A DNA stretch of 64,000 bases. Source: Gammaproteobacteria bacterium HGW-Gammaproteobacteria-13. GTDB lineage: Bacteria; Pseudomonadota; Gammaproteobacteria; Pseudomonadales; Pseudomonadaceae. This document shows positions 48,535-58,647 of this stretch, piece by piece (position 1 is the stretch's first letter; each line of letters starts with the position of its first letter). The position numbers and the translations under genes are program-made. Where the stretch lies: contig PGZH01000005.1 of the NCBI GenBank assembly GCA_002840155.1, positions 346,550-410,549 of the forward strand. The letters run 5' to 3'. The notes beneath the pieces were generated by a model. That model ran no database searches. It worked only from the letters and a program-made list of their open reading frames with translations, and was not told where the DNA came from.

Positions 48535-51174
48535 CTAGTTGAGCGAGGCGCGCGGCCGGACGGCGAGAATCGCCTCGGTGCGGCTGGAGACATTGAGCTT
48601 GGAGTAGATGTTTTTCAGGTGCCATTTGGTGGTGGACAAGGCGATACCGGTCTTGTCGCTGATCTGCGTGTTCGACAGGCCGCTGAGCAGGCACTCGAAC
48701 ACTTCCACCTCACGCCCGGTCAGCAGGCCACAGGCCAACGCATCAAGCGGCGGCGCAGCCTGAATACCCTGGAGAAATTCGCCGTAGTGCTCACGGTACT
48801 TGTCTGGCACCACCAACAACCCGGACTGCGCCAGGTCCAGCACGCCGGCAGCAAACCCCGGAGCCTCATCGAATACCGAGCGGTTGATATTGACGATGCC
48901 ATAGGTCTCGACCAGAACGCCCAGCGCCGCCAGCTGCTGACCCTTACTCTGGCTGGGCGCCGCCAGCACCAGGCGGTTGGCTTCGACGATTAACAGCCGC
49001 GCGCGCATTTCGCTTTGTCGCAGCGAGGCCGCCAGCACTGTAAGAATCCGCTCGGCCTGGGCCTGTGCACCACGCGCCTGTAACCAGTACACGCAAGCCA
49101 AACCCTGGCGTTCCCAACTTTCGTCATAGGCGCGCACGCGCTCCCACTCCCCAGCCTGCAACCGCGCCGGCAAGGCAAAACGCTGAGCCACGGCATCCAT
49201 GGCGGTACTCTTACCGCTCAAATACGCCTGGCGCATACTTTCCTGAGCCATCTGGCTGACAAAACGCGCGTAGTTACCCAACTGCAAGATGCACGACAAC
49301 TGGTCGAGCAAGCGGCTGGCCCGCGCCGTCTGCTGCTGACGATGCAGCAGGCGCGACAAGGTGATGTAGACCGTGGCAATCGCCTCGGTGGCCGAGGACG
49401 AGTTGACCAGCGCCATCAGCTCATCGCACAGCTGCTGCGCCTCGACCAGCTGATTCTGCTCATACAGCACCACCACCATGGCCGTGGCCCGGTTGATCCA
49501 GGCCGGAGCTGCTTTGTCGGTGCGTAGATAATCGCTGCACACCTCTTTGCGCGCATGGGTGGCGCGGCCGGCATTGCGGTGGCAGAGCGCGATAATCAGA
49601 TCGGTGTAGCTCTCCAGAAAGCTGTGCCCGCACTGCGCGAGCAACTGCTTGGACTCACTGGCAAAACGAATCGCGTCCTGCAGACGCGCCGCCAACAAAT
49701 GCTGGTAGGCAATCACCGCCAGGGTGCAGGCGCGGATTTCCAGGTCCTGCCCCAGCCCGAGCAAATCACGCCAGGCCGGCGGCGGTACAAAGTCCTTGTC
49801 CTGCTCGAACAGCCCCAGCAGCAGGGCGAGAAACTGCCGCGTCGCCGGCTCCAGATTAGCGCCCGGCACGGTCTGCTCCAGGCCGTCGAGCAAGTCCAGA
49901 TGGTAATGCGCCTGATGAAAACGCCGCGACAGCGACAACGCAGCAATCAGCCAGCCGAGCAGCTTGGGTTGCGCCAGCAGCAACGCCTCTGGCAGCGGCT
50001 CGAGCCAACGCAGAATGTCGCCGAACTGCCCGCTGCGCACCCATGACGCGCAGCAGTGCTCCAAGAGCCCGAGAAAGATGCGCTGATCGCTGCAGTGCCG
50101 GGCATGCTGCAAGGCCTGCTCATACTCGCCCAGGCTCAGGTAGTAGTCGGCCGCGCGGCTGTGCAGCTGATCCAGACGCGCGTATTCCTCGACCTGCAGG
50201 CGGCGACAGAGAAAATCCTGCAACAGGGCATGAAAACGAAACCAGCCTGGCTGATTGTCCACCGGCAACAGAAACAGCTGGCGCTCAGCCAATTCTTCCA
50301 GCAGCAACGCCGAGCCATTGCGCTGCATCACATAGTCGCAAAGCGCACCGTCAAAGCGCTCGAACAGGCCACTGCACAGCAGAAACTCGCGCAGGTTCGG
50401 CGGCAACTGTCGCAGCACCACATGGCCGAAGTAATCAACAATTTCCGGCTGGCTGCCGTTAAAGCGCTGCAGCGCCTGGGTGCCGAAGCGCGCATAGGCC
50501 AGCAGCGCAATCTTCACCCCCGCCACCCAGCCTTCAGTCATGCCCAGCAGGCTGTCGACATACGCCTGACTCAGCGCCTGACCACCCAGGTGGGTATTAA
50601 GCTGCTGCACCTGTTCAGCCGACAGGCGCAGGTCATGCTGATCAATACACAGCAGGCGGTTTTCCAGCTTCAGCTGGCTCAGGGCAAAACCTGGGTGATT
50701 ACGGCTGGCGATGATCAGGTGGACATGCGCTGGCAACTTCTCCAGCAGCGCCGCCATCACCTCAAGAATGCTGCGCGACTCGATCCACTGAAAATCATCC
50801 AGCACGATAAACAGCGGGCCCCCTACCCGCGCCAGGGCATCAGCGAGCAGCTCGCCCAATAGCTGCGGCGACAGGCTGGAAGCCACCGCCAGAGGGTTGA
50901 ACCAGGACGTATCGAAATCGCCAACTTGGGCGCGAAGGCTGTCAGCCAGACGGCGGAAAAAACACAGCGGGTCGTTGTCCCGCGCTTGCAGCGGGTAATG
51001 CACCACCGTCGCAGCGCAACAGCCGCGCCAGTGTTGCAACAGCGTCGACTTTCCCGAACCGGCAGGGGCCAACAGCAACGTCAGGGCAAAATCTTCACTG
51101 CGCGCCAACAGGTTCAGCAGGCTCTGGCGGAGCACACCGTTGGCAGGCAGCACGCATGGCTGAAGTCGGTCCAT
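48535..51174 (-). CDS. MalT-like LuxR-family ATPase regulator (LAL)
   Basis: An 879-residue large ATP-binding LuxR-type regulator. Walker A is APAGSGKS (36-43), with a Walker B at LFIVLDDFQW near 118-127, an NTPase/winged-helix region, a central TPR-like array (about 350-780) and a C-terminal LuxR helix-turn-helix (about 812-875, LTGREVEVFECLLSGLSNTQ, recognition helix STTKWHLKNIYSKL). Such proteins bind an inducer in the TPR array and activate nearby genes. The target is probably the peroxidase directly downstream; this is an inference from position. Confidence 0.92.
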   Translation of the reverse strand: MDRLQPCVLPANGVLRQSLLNLLARSEDFALTLLLAPAGSGKSTLLQHWRGCCAATVVHYPLQARDNDPLCFFRRLADSLRAQVGDFDTSWFNPLAVASSLSPQLLGELLADALARVGGPLFIVLDDFQWIESRSILEVMAALLEKLPAHVHLIIASRNHPGFALSQLKLENRLLCIDQHDLRLSAEQVQQLNTHLGGQALSQAYVDSLLGMTEGWVAGVKIALLAYARFGTQALQRFNGSQPEIVDYFGHVVLRQLPPNLREFLLCSGLFERFDGALCDYVMQRNGSALLLEELAERQLFLLPVDNQPGWFRFHALLQDFLCRRLQVEEYARLDQLHSRAADYYLSLGEYEQALQHARHCSDQRIFLGLLEHCCASWVRSGQFGDILRWLEPLPEALLLAQPKLLGWLIAALSLSRRFHQAHYHLDLLDGLEQTVPGANLEPATRQFLALLLGLFEQDKDFVPPPAWRDLLGLGQDLEIRACTLAVIAYQHLLAARLQDAIRFASESKQLLAQCGHSFLESYTDLIIALCHRNAGRATHARKEVCSDYLRTDKAAPAWINRATAMVVVLYEQNQLVEAQQLCDELMALVNSSSATEAIATVYITLSRLLHRQQQTARASRLLDQLSCILQLGNYARFVSQMAQESMRQAYLSGKSTAMDAVAQRFALPARLQAGEWERVRAYDESWERQGLACVYWLQARGAQAQAERILTVLAASLRQSEMRARLLIVEANRLVLAAPSQSKGQQLAALGVLVETYGIVNINRSVFDEAPGFAAGVLDLAQSGLLVVPDKYREHYGEFLQGIQAAPPLDALACGLLTGREVEVFECLLSGLSNTQISDKTGIALSTTKWHLKNIYSKLNVSSRTEAILAVRPRASLN

Positions 51175-51366
51175 CAGGCAGACCCTGTTCTTATTATTCG
51201 TCGCACGGTCAGACGCCGCGCTTGGCGGTGGATGCTAGCGCCTGCGCACCTTCAGACTTTGAAGTGCGTCATGTTTTACCCGCACCTAACCAAAGGATTG
51301 CCCACAGCTGAACGCGCCCGAGGATGTGGCAAGGCAAGGGAGTACATTTGGGGAGAAATGAAGCAG

Positions 51367-51393
51367 CCTGGCGGGCCGGGAAGGCCCGCCAGG
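51367..51393 (-). terminator. Hairpin after metZ
   Basis: cctggcgggcc pairs perfectly with ggcccgccagg around five bases, 14 bases past the metZ stop; the following sequence is moderately T-rich only. Confidence 0.7.
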
Positions 51394-51406
51394 TAGGCAG
51401 AACGAC

Positions 51407-52618
51407 TTAGAGCGCCGCCAGACCGCGAGCCAGATCGGCTTGCAGGTCAGCCAAGTCTTCCAGGCCGACCGCGACGCGGATCAGGTTGTCACGAATACCG
51501 GCGTTGGCCCGCTCGGCTGGACTCAGGCGACCGTGGGAGGTGGTCGCCGGGTGGGCAATGGTGGTCTTGGTGTCACCGAGGTTGGTGGTGATCGAGATCA
51601 CCCGCGTGGCATCGATAAAACGCCAAGCCGCCTCTTTGCCGCCCTTGACCTCAAAACTGACCACGGCACCGAAGGCACTCTGCTGGCGCTTGGCCAACTC
51701 ATGCTGTGGATGGCTGGGCAAACCGGCGTAGTAAACATGTTCGATGCCTGGCTGCTGCTGCAGCCACTGCGCCAATTGCAGCGCGCTGGCGCAATGCGCC
51801 TGCATGCGGATGCGCAGGGTTTCCAGGCCTTTTAGGAAGATCCAGGCATTGAACGGGCTAAGCGTCGGCCCGGCGGTACGCAGAAAGCCGACAACCTCAG
51901 TCATCAGTTTGGCCGAGCCTGCGACCACGCCGCCCATGCTGCGGCCCTGACCGTCGATGTATTTGGTTGCCGAATGCATCACCACGTCAGCACCGAGCTT
52001 GAGCGGCTGTTGCAGCGCCGGGGTGCAGAAGCAGTTATCCACCGCCAGCAGTGCGCCCTTGCTGTGGGCGATGTCCGCCAATGCGGCTATATCCACCAGT
52101 TCGGCCAACGGATTGGACGGCGACTCGACAAACAGCAGCTTGGTGTTGGGCTTGAAGGCAGCGGCCCAGCCATCCAGATCAGCCAGCGGCACGTAATCAA
52201 CCTGCACGCCGAAGCGCTTGAGGTACTTCTCAAACAGGCTGATGGTCGAGCCGAATACGCTGCGCGACACCAGCACATGGTCACCGGCGCTGCACAGGCT
52301 CATGACAATCGCCAGAATTGCCGACATACCGGATGAGGTCGCCACCGCCTGCTCGGCCCCTTCCAGAGCGGCGATGCGCTCTTCGAAAGCCCGCACGGTT
52401 GGATTGGTGTAACGCGAGTAGACGTTGCCCGGCACTTCGCCGGCAAAGCGCGCAGCCGCATCGGCTGCAGTGCGGAACACATAGCTGGAGGTCGGGTAGA
52501 TCGCTTCGCTGTGCTCACCTTCCGGCGAGCGGTGCTGACCGGCGCGCACCGCCAGGGTGTCAAAGCCGACGCCGTCGAGATCACTGTCCAGACGCCCGGC
52601 TTGCCATTCAATCGTCAT
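51407..52618 (-). CDS. metZ: O-succinylhomoserine sulfhydrylase
   Basis: A 403-residue PLP enzyme that makes homocysteine directly from O-succinylhomoserine and sulfide in methionine synthesis. The PLP lysine lies in SATKYIDGQGRSMGG at about residue 219. YSRYTNPTVRAFEERIAALEG is the family signature near the N-terminus. ATG 52618 (MTIEWQAGRLDSDL) with AGGAAA upstream; an in-frame ATG five codons earlier is less likely. Lies downstream of purF with a hairpin between. A cystathionine gamma-synthase role is less likely given length and Pseudomonas context. Confidence 0.95.
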   Translation of the reverse strand: MTIEWQAGRLDSDLDGVGFDTLAVRAGQHRSPEGEHSEAIYPTSSYVFRTAADAAARFAGEVPGNVYSRYTNPTVRAFEERIAALEGAEQAVATSSGMSAILAIVMSLCSAGDHVLVSRSVFGSTISLFEKYLKRFGVQVDYVPLADLDGWAAAFKPNTKLLFVESPSNPLAELVDIAALADIAHSKGALLAVDNCFCTPALQQPLKLGADVVMHSATKYIDGQGRSMGGVVAGSAKLMTEVVGFLRTAGPTLSPFNAWIFLKGLETLRIRMQAHCASALQLAQWLQQQPGIEHVYYAGLPSHPQHELAKRQQSAFGAVVSFEVKGGKEAAWRFIDATRVISITTNLGDTKTTIAHPATTSHGRLSPAERANAGIRDNLIRVAVGLEDLADLQADLARGLAAL

Positions 52619-52633
52619 TGCCAATTTCCTCAA

Positions 52634-52655
52634 CCGGCCCGTCGCAACGGGCCGG
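52634..52655 (-). terminator. Hairpin after purF
   Basis: ccggcccgt pairs with acgggccgg around four bases, nine bases past the purF stop. No clear T-run, so it may only attenuate transcription into metZ. Confidence 0.6.
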
Positions 52656-52663
52656 ACTGCAAC

Positions 52664-54172
52664 CTAGTTGTTGTACAGGTCGATAATCGCGCTGACGGCC
52701 TGGGACTTGACCTTGGAGGCATCGTTGCGCGCCTGCTCGATCTTATCCAAATATGCCGCATCGACATCGCCGGTCACGTATTTACCGTCGAACACCGCGC
52801 AATCGAAATTGTCGATTTTGATCTTCTTGCTGCCACTGACTGCTTCAATCAGATCCGGCAGGTCCTGATAGATCAGCCAGTCGGCGCCGATCAGCTCACA
52901 AACTTCCTCAGTGGTGCGGCCGTGAGCGATCAGCTCATGGGCGCTGGGCATGTCAATGCCGTACACGTTCGGGTAGCGCACTGCCGGGGCGGCCGAGCAG
53001 AAGTACACGTTCTTAGCGCCGGCTTCGCGGGCCATCTGAATAATCTGCTTGCACGTGGTGCCGCGCACGATGGAGTCATCCACCAGCATCACGTTCTTAC
53101 CGCGGAATTCCAGCTCGATGGCGTTGAGCTTCTGCCGTACGGATTTCTTGCGCGCCGCCTGGCCCGGCATGATGAAGGTGCGGCCGATATAACGGTTCTT
53201 AACGAAGCCTTCGCGGAACTTCACACCCAGATGGTTGGCCAGTTCCAGTGCTGCGGTACGGCTGGTATCCGGAATCGGGATGACCACATCGATATCATGC
53301 TGCGGACGTTCACGCAGGATCTTGTCGGCGAGCTTCTCGCCCATGCGCAGGCGCGCCTTGTACACCGAGATGCCATCCATGATCGAGTCCGGACGCGCCA
53401 GATAAACGTGTTCGAAGATGCACGGCGCGTATTTCGGATTCGCCGCGCACTGGCGGGTAAACAGCTTGCCTTCCTCGGTGATGTACACCGCTTCGCCCGG
53501 CGCCAGATCGCGGATCAGGGTGAAGCCGAGCACGTCGAGCGAGACGCTTTCCGAGGCGATCATGTATTCCACGCCTTCGTCGGTATGACGCTGGCCGAAG
53601 ACGATCGGGCGAATACCGTTGGGGTCGCGGAAGCCGACGATGCCGTAACCGGTGATCATCGCGACTACCGCGTAGCCACCGAGGCAGCGTTCGTGCACGT
53701 CAGTCACGGCGGCGAACACGTCTTCTTCGGTGGGCTGCAACTTGCCGCGCTGGGCCAGTTCGTGAGCGAACACGTTGAGCAGCACTTCCGAATCGGAGTT
53801 GGTGTTGACGTGGCGCAGGTCAGACTCGTAAATCTCCTTGGCCAGCTGCTCGACGTTGGTCAAGTTGCCGTTGTGCGCCAGGGTGATGCCATACGGCGAG
53901 TTGACGTAGAACGGCTGCGCTTCGGCCGAGCTGGAGCTGCCCGCCGTCGGGTAGCGTACGTGGCCGATGCCCATATGGCCGACCAGGCGCTGCATGTGGC
54001 GCTGTTGGAACACATCACGCACCAGGCCGTTGTCCTTGCGCAGGAACAGACGGCCATCATGGCTGGTGACAATACCGGCAGCATCCTGGCCGCGGTGCTG
54101 GAGGACGGTCAGCCCGTCATACAGCGCCTGATTGACGTTCGATTTACCGACGATACCGACAATGCCGCACAT
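52664..54172 (-). CDS. purF: Amidophosphoribosyltransferase
   Basis: The first step of purine synthesis: PRPP plus glutamine to 5-phosphoribosylamine. 502 residues. ATG 54172 is directly followed by Cys (MCGIVGIVG), the N-terminal nucleophile of class II glutamine amidotransferases; an ATG three codons upstream would bury it and is rejected. The PRPP-binding motif [13 protein letters not shown] lies near 361-373. Next to cvpA, as in most proteobacteria. Confidence 0.97.
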   Translation of the reverse strand: MCGIVGIVGKSNVNQALYDGLTVLQHRGQDAAGIVTSHDGRLFLRKDNGLVRDVFQQRHMQRLVGHMGIGHVRYPTAGSSSSAEAQPFYVNSPYGITLAHNGNLTNVEQLAKEIYESDLRHVNTNSDSEVLLNVFAHELAQRGKLQPTEEDVFAAVTDVHERCLGGYAVVAMITGYGIVGFRDPNGIRPIVFGQRHTDEGVEYMIASESVSLDVLGFTLIRDLAPGEAVYITEEGKLFTRQCAANPKYAPCIFEHVYLARPDSIMDGISVYKARLRMGEKLADKILRERPQHDIDVVIPIPDTSRTAALELANHLGVKFREGFVKNRYIGRTFIMPGQAARKKSVRQKLNAIELEFRGKNVMLVDDSIVRGTTCKQIIQMAREAGAKNVYFCSAAPAVRYPNVYGIDMPSAHELIAHGRTTEEVCELIGADWLIYQDLPDLIEAVSGSKKIKIDNFDCAVFDGKYVTGDVDAAYLDKIEQARNDASKVKSQAVSAIIDLYNN

Positions 54173-54217
54173 GTGACGCAACCCCTACTCAATGAAACAC
54201 GATGATTCGCAATGCAC

Positions 54218-54772
54218 TTACGGCAGTTTAGGCTGCTGCAGTGCCTCTTTGAACGGTAACTCCACCGGCGCAGTAACGCCGCTGGCCAGCCACTCACTGG
54301 ACAGACCCAGGATCAGGTTTTTCGACCAATCAGCAACCATCAGAAAATGCGGTACAAGTGCTGATTGCTGCCACCAGCTGTCTTGCTGCACCGGCGCCAG
54401 GCTGATCAGACCAACCAGCACCACGACCAGCAGGCCGCCGCGCGCCGCGCCGAAGACCATGCCGAGAAAACGATCGGTCCCTGACAGCCCGGTCACCCGG
54501 ATCAATTCACCAATCAGGTAATTGACCAGGGCACCCACCAACAGGGTGACCACAAATAGAATCGCGCAACCTGCAATCACGCGCGCCGAAGGCGTGTCGA
54601 TAAAATCCACCAGGTGCTGCGACAGTGCGCCGCCGAACATCCAGGCGACCACACCAGCAATGATCCAGGTAAGCAGTGACAGGGCTTCCTTGACGAAGCC
54701 TCGGCTCAGACTGATCAGACTTGAAACGGCGACAACGGCGATAATCGCCCAATCGACCCAGGTGAATGCCAC
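54218..54772 (-). CDS. cvpA: CvpA family inner-membrane protein
   Basis: A 184-residue membrane protein with four hydrophobic helices (about 6-24, 28-48, 64-84, 102-124) and the GFVKEALSLLTWIIAG and GMVFGAARG elements of CvpA. It is needed for colicin V production in E. coli and linked to envelope stress tolerance. It precedes purF by 45 bases, the usual pairing. Confidence 0.92.
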   Translation of the reverse strand: MAFTWVDWAIIAVVAVSSLISLSRGFVKEALSLLTWIIAGVVAWMFGGALSQHLVDFIDTPSARVIAGCAILFVVTLLVGALVNYLIGELIRVTGLSGTDRFLGMVFGAARGGLLVVVLVGLISLAPVQQDSWWQQSALVPHFLMVADWSKNLILGLSSEWLASGVTAPVELPFKEALQQPKLP

Positions 54773-54887
54773 GATGCAGGTTACCGACGGGAAAGGCGCT
54801 GCATTTTAGCAGAGCACCTGTGCGAGGCGTAAGCAAAGGATTCGCCAACCGCTGAAATGCCCGGCCAGCTTAGTGACGGGCCAGATA

Positions 54888-54918
54888 AAGCGGCTTGGCG
54901 ATGAACGCCAAGCCGCTT
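54888..54918 (-). terminator. Hairpin after the SPOR-domain gene
   Basis: aagcggcttggcg pairs perfectly over 13 bases with cgccaagccgctt around five bases, directly after the SPOR stop at 54921. No T-run on the minus strand beyond two bases. Confidence 0.7.
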
Positions 54919-54920
54919 GC

Positions 54921-55529
54921 TCAGCCCGCTTCGGGCTGAAAACGCACCACAAAACCATTGAGTTTGTGCTGACGATTGAGCTGATCACGCAGGCGATCCG
55001 CCTCGGCACGCTCAATCAGCGGCCCGACAAACACCCGGTTCATGCCATCGACGCTGCGGATATAGGCGTTGTAGCCCTGGCTGCGCAGGGTTTTCTGCAG
55101 TTTCTGTGCGCCGTCGCTACTGGACAGGCTCGCCAGCTGCACAGACCAACTGATCGGCAGGCTGTTGGCATCCAGCTTACTCGGTGCAGGTTGAGGCGGC
55201 GTTACCACAGGCTCAGGCGCGGCAGCTGGTGTCACTGGAGTGATTGGTGCGGCCGGCTGCTCAACCACAACAGGCTCGCTTGGCTCCAGGCTTTGCGCAG
55301 CGTCGGCACCGATAGGCTCATCTGGTAGCAGCTGTGGCTCAGGCACTGCTACCGGCTGCAATTCGACCTCAGGGGCCTCGGGCGCTGCCGGCATTGCCGG
55401 TGCATCAACCTGAACCCGCTGCGACTCATCTTCACGCGACAGCAACATCGGCAGGAAAATCACTGCCAGCGCCAGCAATACCAGCGCACCGACCATGCGC
55501 TGCTTCAATCCCTTATCCAGCAAAGCCAT
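54921..55529 (-). CDS. SPOR-domain membrane protein, DedD-like
   Basis: A 202-residue single-pass inner-membrane protein. ATG 55529 ([20 protein letters not shown]) overlaps folC by 17 bases; the longer open frame lies within folC. TM at about 12-30, a Pro/Glu/Val-rich linker of about 90 residues and a C-terminal SPOR domain (about 125-200, SWSVQLASLSSSDGAQKL...RVFVGPLIERAEADRL) that binds denuded septal glycan. A DedD-type cell-division role fits the folC-dedD-cvpA order. Confidence 0.9.
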   Translation of the reverse strand: MALLDKGLKQRMVGALVLLALAVIFLPMLLSREDESQRVQVDAPAMPAAPEAPEVELQPVAVPEPQLLPDEPIGADAAQSLEPSEPVVVEQPAAPITPVTPAAAPEPVVTPPQPAPSKLDANSLPISWSVQLASLSSSDGAQKLQKTLRSQGYNAYIRSVDGMNRVFVGPLIERAEADRLRDQLNRQHKLNGFVVRFQPEAG

Positions 55530-56820
55530 CCTGCACGCCCCCATTGGCTTGGCGGGCCAGCCAATCCAGGGCCTCGGCCACGCAGTAGAAAGATCCAAAC
55601 AGCAGCACTTCATCCCCATCCGAAGCCTGCTCACACTGAGCTTCAAGCGCTGCCTGCACACTGGCATAAGCGGCCGCTCGCGCCCCGCTGTTATGCAGAT
55701 GCGCCTGCAACTCGGCGGCTGCGCGCGTGCGACTGGTCGGCAAAGCCGCCACCGCCCAACTGTCCACTTCGCTCAGCAAAGGCGCCAGCACACCGGGCAG
55801 GTCCTTGTCAGCCAGCAAACCAAACACGGCCAGGCGCTTGCCTGATAGCGAACGACTGGCCAAACGCTGTGCGAGGTACTCGGCAGCATGGGGATTATGC
55901 CCAACATCGAGCAGCAGCGTGAGTGACTTGCCCTGCCAATTGAGCATTCTGCGATCCAGTCGCCCGGTCACCCGCGTCTGCTGCAGTGCCTGACTGATCA
56001 CCTCAGGCTGCCAGGGTAATTGCATCACCGCGTAAGCCTGTATGGCCAGGGCAGCGTTTTCCATGGGCAGATCGAGCAGCGGCAAGTGCGCCAGGCTCAG
56101 CACTTCGCCTTGATGATTGAGGCCGTACCAGGACCAATCCTGCGCAGTGATGCTCAGGTCATAGTCACGGCCACGCAGGAAGAACGGAGCGTCGAGCAGC
56201 GCGACCTGATCAAGCAGAGGCTGTGGCGGCTCAAGGTCACCACACAAGGCAGGCTTGCCGGCGCGGAAGATCCCGGCCTTCTCGAAGGCAACCGATTCAC
56301 GGGTATCACCCAGCCAGTCGGCATGATCAATGCCGATACTGGTGACCAAAGCGATGTCGGCATCCAGCAGATTCACTGCATCCAGCCGACCACCGAGGCC
56401 GACCTCCAGCACCAGCGCATCCAGACCGGCCTGCTGAAACAGCCAGAACGCCGCCAGGGTGCCCATCTCGAAATAGGTCAGCGAGGTGTCGCCACGCGCA
56501 GCCTCAACCACCGCGAAGGCCTCACAAAGCATGGTATCAGTGGCTTCAACGCCCGCAATTTGCACCCGCTCGTTGTAACGCAACAGGTGCGGTGAGCTGT
56601 AAACACCGACCTTGAGCCCCTGCCCTTGCAGCAGCGAGGCGATAAATGCACAGGTCGAGCCCTTGCCATTGGTCCCAGTGACGGTAATCACCTGCGGCGC
56701 CAGCTTGGCCAGACCAAGGCGCTGCAGCACTATCCGCGAACGCTCCAGCCCCATATCAATGGCGCTGGGATGCAGCTGCTCCAGATAGCTCAGCCAATCG
56801 GCAAGGGAGCGCTCGGTCAT
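55513..56820 (-). CDS. folC: Folylpolyglutamate / dihydrofolate synthase
   Basis: A bifunctional 435-residue ligase that makes dihydrofolate and adds glutamates to folate. The P-loop is [14 protein letters not shown] (about 42-55), followed by [11 protein letters not shown] and [13 protein letters not shown], all diagnostic of FolC. Overlaps accD by four bases upstream and the SPOR gene downstream. Confidence 0.95.
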   Translation of the reverse strand: MTERSLADWLSYLEQLHPSAIDMGLERSRIVLQRLGLAKLAPQVITVTGTNGKGSTCAFIASLLQGQGLKVGVYSSPHLLRYNERVQIAGVEATDTMLCEAFAVVEAARGDTSLTYFEMGTLAAFWLFQQAGLDALVLEVGLGGRLDAVNLLDADIALVTSIGIDHADWLGDTRESVAFEKAGIFRAGKPALCGDLEPPQPLLDQVALLDAPFFLRGRDYDLSITAQDWSWYGLNHQGEVLSLAHLPLLDLPMENAALAIQAYAVMQLPWQPEVISQALQQTRVTGRLDRRMLNWQGKSLTLLLDVGHNPHAAEYLAQRLASRSLSGKRLAVFGLLADKDLPGVLAPLLSEVDSWAVAALPTSRTRAAAELQAHLHNSGARAAAYASVQAALEAQCEQASDGDEVLLFGSFYCVAEALDWLARQANGGVQDGFAG

Positions 56821-57701
56821 GCAGTCGCCGGCAAGGCTACAGGCGACGGCAGCCCCATCAACTGAGCCAGCAGACGCGCCAGGCGCGGACGCAATTCGGC
56901 GCGGTGAATAATCATATCGATGGCACCGTGCTCCAGCAGGAACTCGCTACGCTGGAAGCCTTCTGGCAGTTTCTCGCGCACGGTTTGCTCGATCACGCGT
57001 GGGCCGGCAAAGCCAATCAGTGCGCGGGGCTCGGCGACAATTACATCACCGAGCATGGCCAGGCTGGCAGACACGCCGCCGTACACCGGGTCGGTCAGCA
57101 CGGAAATAAACGGAATACCTTCTTCACGCAGACGCGCCAGCACGGCCGATGTCTTGGCCATCTGCATCAGCGAGATCAGCGCTTCCTGCATGCGTGCGCC
57201 GCCGGATGCGGAGAAGCACACCAATGGGCAACGCTGTTCCAGAGCGGCATTGGCGGCGCGGACAAAGCGCTCACCAACGATGGCGCCCATCGAACCACCC
57301 ATAAAGGAGAATTCAAACGCGCAGGTCACAATCGGCATGCCTTCCAGAGTGCCGCGAATGGCCACCAGGGCATCTTTCTCACCGGTCTGCTTCTGCGCAC
57401 CGATGAGGCGATCCTTGTACTTCTTGCTGTCGCGAAACTTCAGGCGATCAACCGGTTCAAGGTCAGCGCCCAGCTCTTCACGACCCTCGGCATCCAGAAA
57501 GATATCCAGGCGCGCGCGAGCATCGATACGCATGTGGTGATTGCACTTGGGGCAAACATCCAGGGTCTTTTCCAGCTCGGGCTTGTACAGCACCGAATCG
57601 CAGGACGGGCACTTGTGCCACAGGCCTTCGGGTACCGAACTCTTTTTGACCTCGGAACGCATGATCGATGGGATCAGTTTGTCTACCAACCAGTTGCTCA
57701 T
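56817..57701 (-). CDS. accD: Acetyl-CoA carboxylase carboxyltransferase beta subunit
   Basis: A 294-residue subunit that, with AccA, transfers carboxyl from biotin to acetyl-CoA for fatty acid synthesis. The N-terminal zinc ribbon is intact (C31, C34, C50, C53), followed by the crotonase-like core with [20 protein letters not shown] and GEPRA-type [16 protein letters not shown]. Start ATG 57701 ([12 protein letters not shown]). The accD-folC order is standard for the group. Confidence 0.97.
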   Translation of the reverse strand: MSNWLVDKLIPSIMRSEVKKSSVPEGLWHKCPSCDSVLYKPELEKTLDVCPKCNHHMRIDARARLDIFLDAEGREELGADLEPVDRLKFRDSKKYKDRLIGAQKQTGEKDALVAIRGTLEGMPIVTCAFEFSFMGGSMGAIVGERFVRAANAALEQRCPLVCFSASGGARMQEALISLMQMAKTSAVLARLREEGIPFISVLTDPVYGGVSASLAMLGDVIVAEPRALIGFAGPRVIEQTVREKLPEGFQRSEFLLEHGAIDMIIHRAELRPRLARLLAQLMGLPSPVALPATA

Positions 57702-57919
57702 GCTCTTGACTCTCCAAAGCTGTTAACCGGACGGGCTGCGCTATATGCGACCAGGCCTAACCGGGAAAATTCATGGGTACAGTCGTTTCAGGGGTCGGTG
57801 CACTGCCATCAGCACTTACTCACCCGCCGCCTCGAACGACCGCCTGCAGCGTTTATCCAACCTGCAACAGGGTTATGGACGGCCAAGCCCGCAGCGCCGT
57901 CACATCAACCGGGCACACC

Positions 57920-58540
57920 TCAAGCAGCCTTCACCGCCTGCATAAAAGCGCGAATCTTCTCGGCGTCCTTGATGCCTTTGGCCATTTCTACGCCGCCACT
58001 GACATCCACGGCATAGGGACGCACCTGAGCGATGGCCTGTGCAACGTTCTCAGCCGTCAGGCCGCCCGCCAGAATAACCGGCTTGCTCAAGCCTTCAGGT
58101 ACCAGCGACCAATCGAATGCCTCACCCGTGCCTCCTGGAATGCCTGGCACATAGGTGTCCAGCAGTACACCGCTGGCATTCTTGTAGAGCGCCACCTGGG
58201 CGGCAATGTCATCGCCCGGCTTGACCCGCAACGCCTTGATATAGGGGCGATGGTAGCCATCACAGTCTTCAGGGTTCTCGTCGCCATGGAACTGCAGCAA
58301 ATCCAGCGGCACTGCATCGAGAATCTCACCTAGCTCACAGCGACTGGCATCGACAAACAGGCCCACCGTGGTCACAAAAGGCGGCAACGCGGCAATGATT
58401 GAGCGCGCTTGCTGCAGCGTGACCGCGCGCGGACTCTTGGCATAAAACACCAAGCCAATCGCATCCGCACCCGCCTCCACTGCCGACAATGCATCCTCTA
58501 TGCGGGTAATGCCACAAATCTTGCTGCGAACGGCTGACAA
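57920..58540 (-). CDS. trpF: Phosphoribosylanthranilate isomerase
   Basis: A 206-residue TIM-barrel enzyme of tryptophan synthesis. The catalytic cysteine is C9 in SKICGITR and the catalytic aspartate lies in [19 protein letters not shown] near residue 132. The C-terminal phosphate-binding GGLTAENV and VDVSGGVE elements are complete. Stands 218 bases upstream of accD; no other trp gene is in the window. Confidence 0.96.
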   Translation of the reverse strand: MSAVRSKICGITRIEDALSAVEAGADAIGLVFYAKSPRAVTLQQARSIIAALPPFVTTVGLFVDASRCELGEILDAVPLDLLQFHGDENPEDCDGYHRPYIKALRVKPGDDIAAQVALYKNASGVLLDTYVPGIPGGTGEAFDWSLVPEGLSKPVILAGGLTAENVAQAIAQVRPYAVDVSGGVEMAKGIKDAEKIRAFMQAVKAA

Positions 58541-58647
58541 CAGGATGACCTCGATAAATTCAGTTGAAGTCGGATGCTAGGGTCTGTTGGCGCTTCAGTG
58601 CAAGCCGCCTGACCACGAAAGATCGGCAGCTTTTAACACATGATTTT

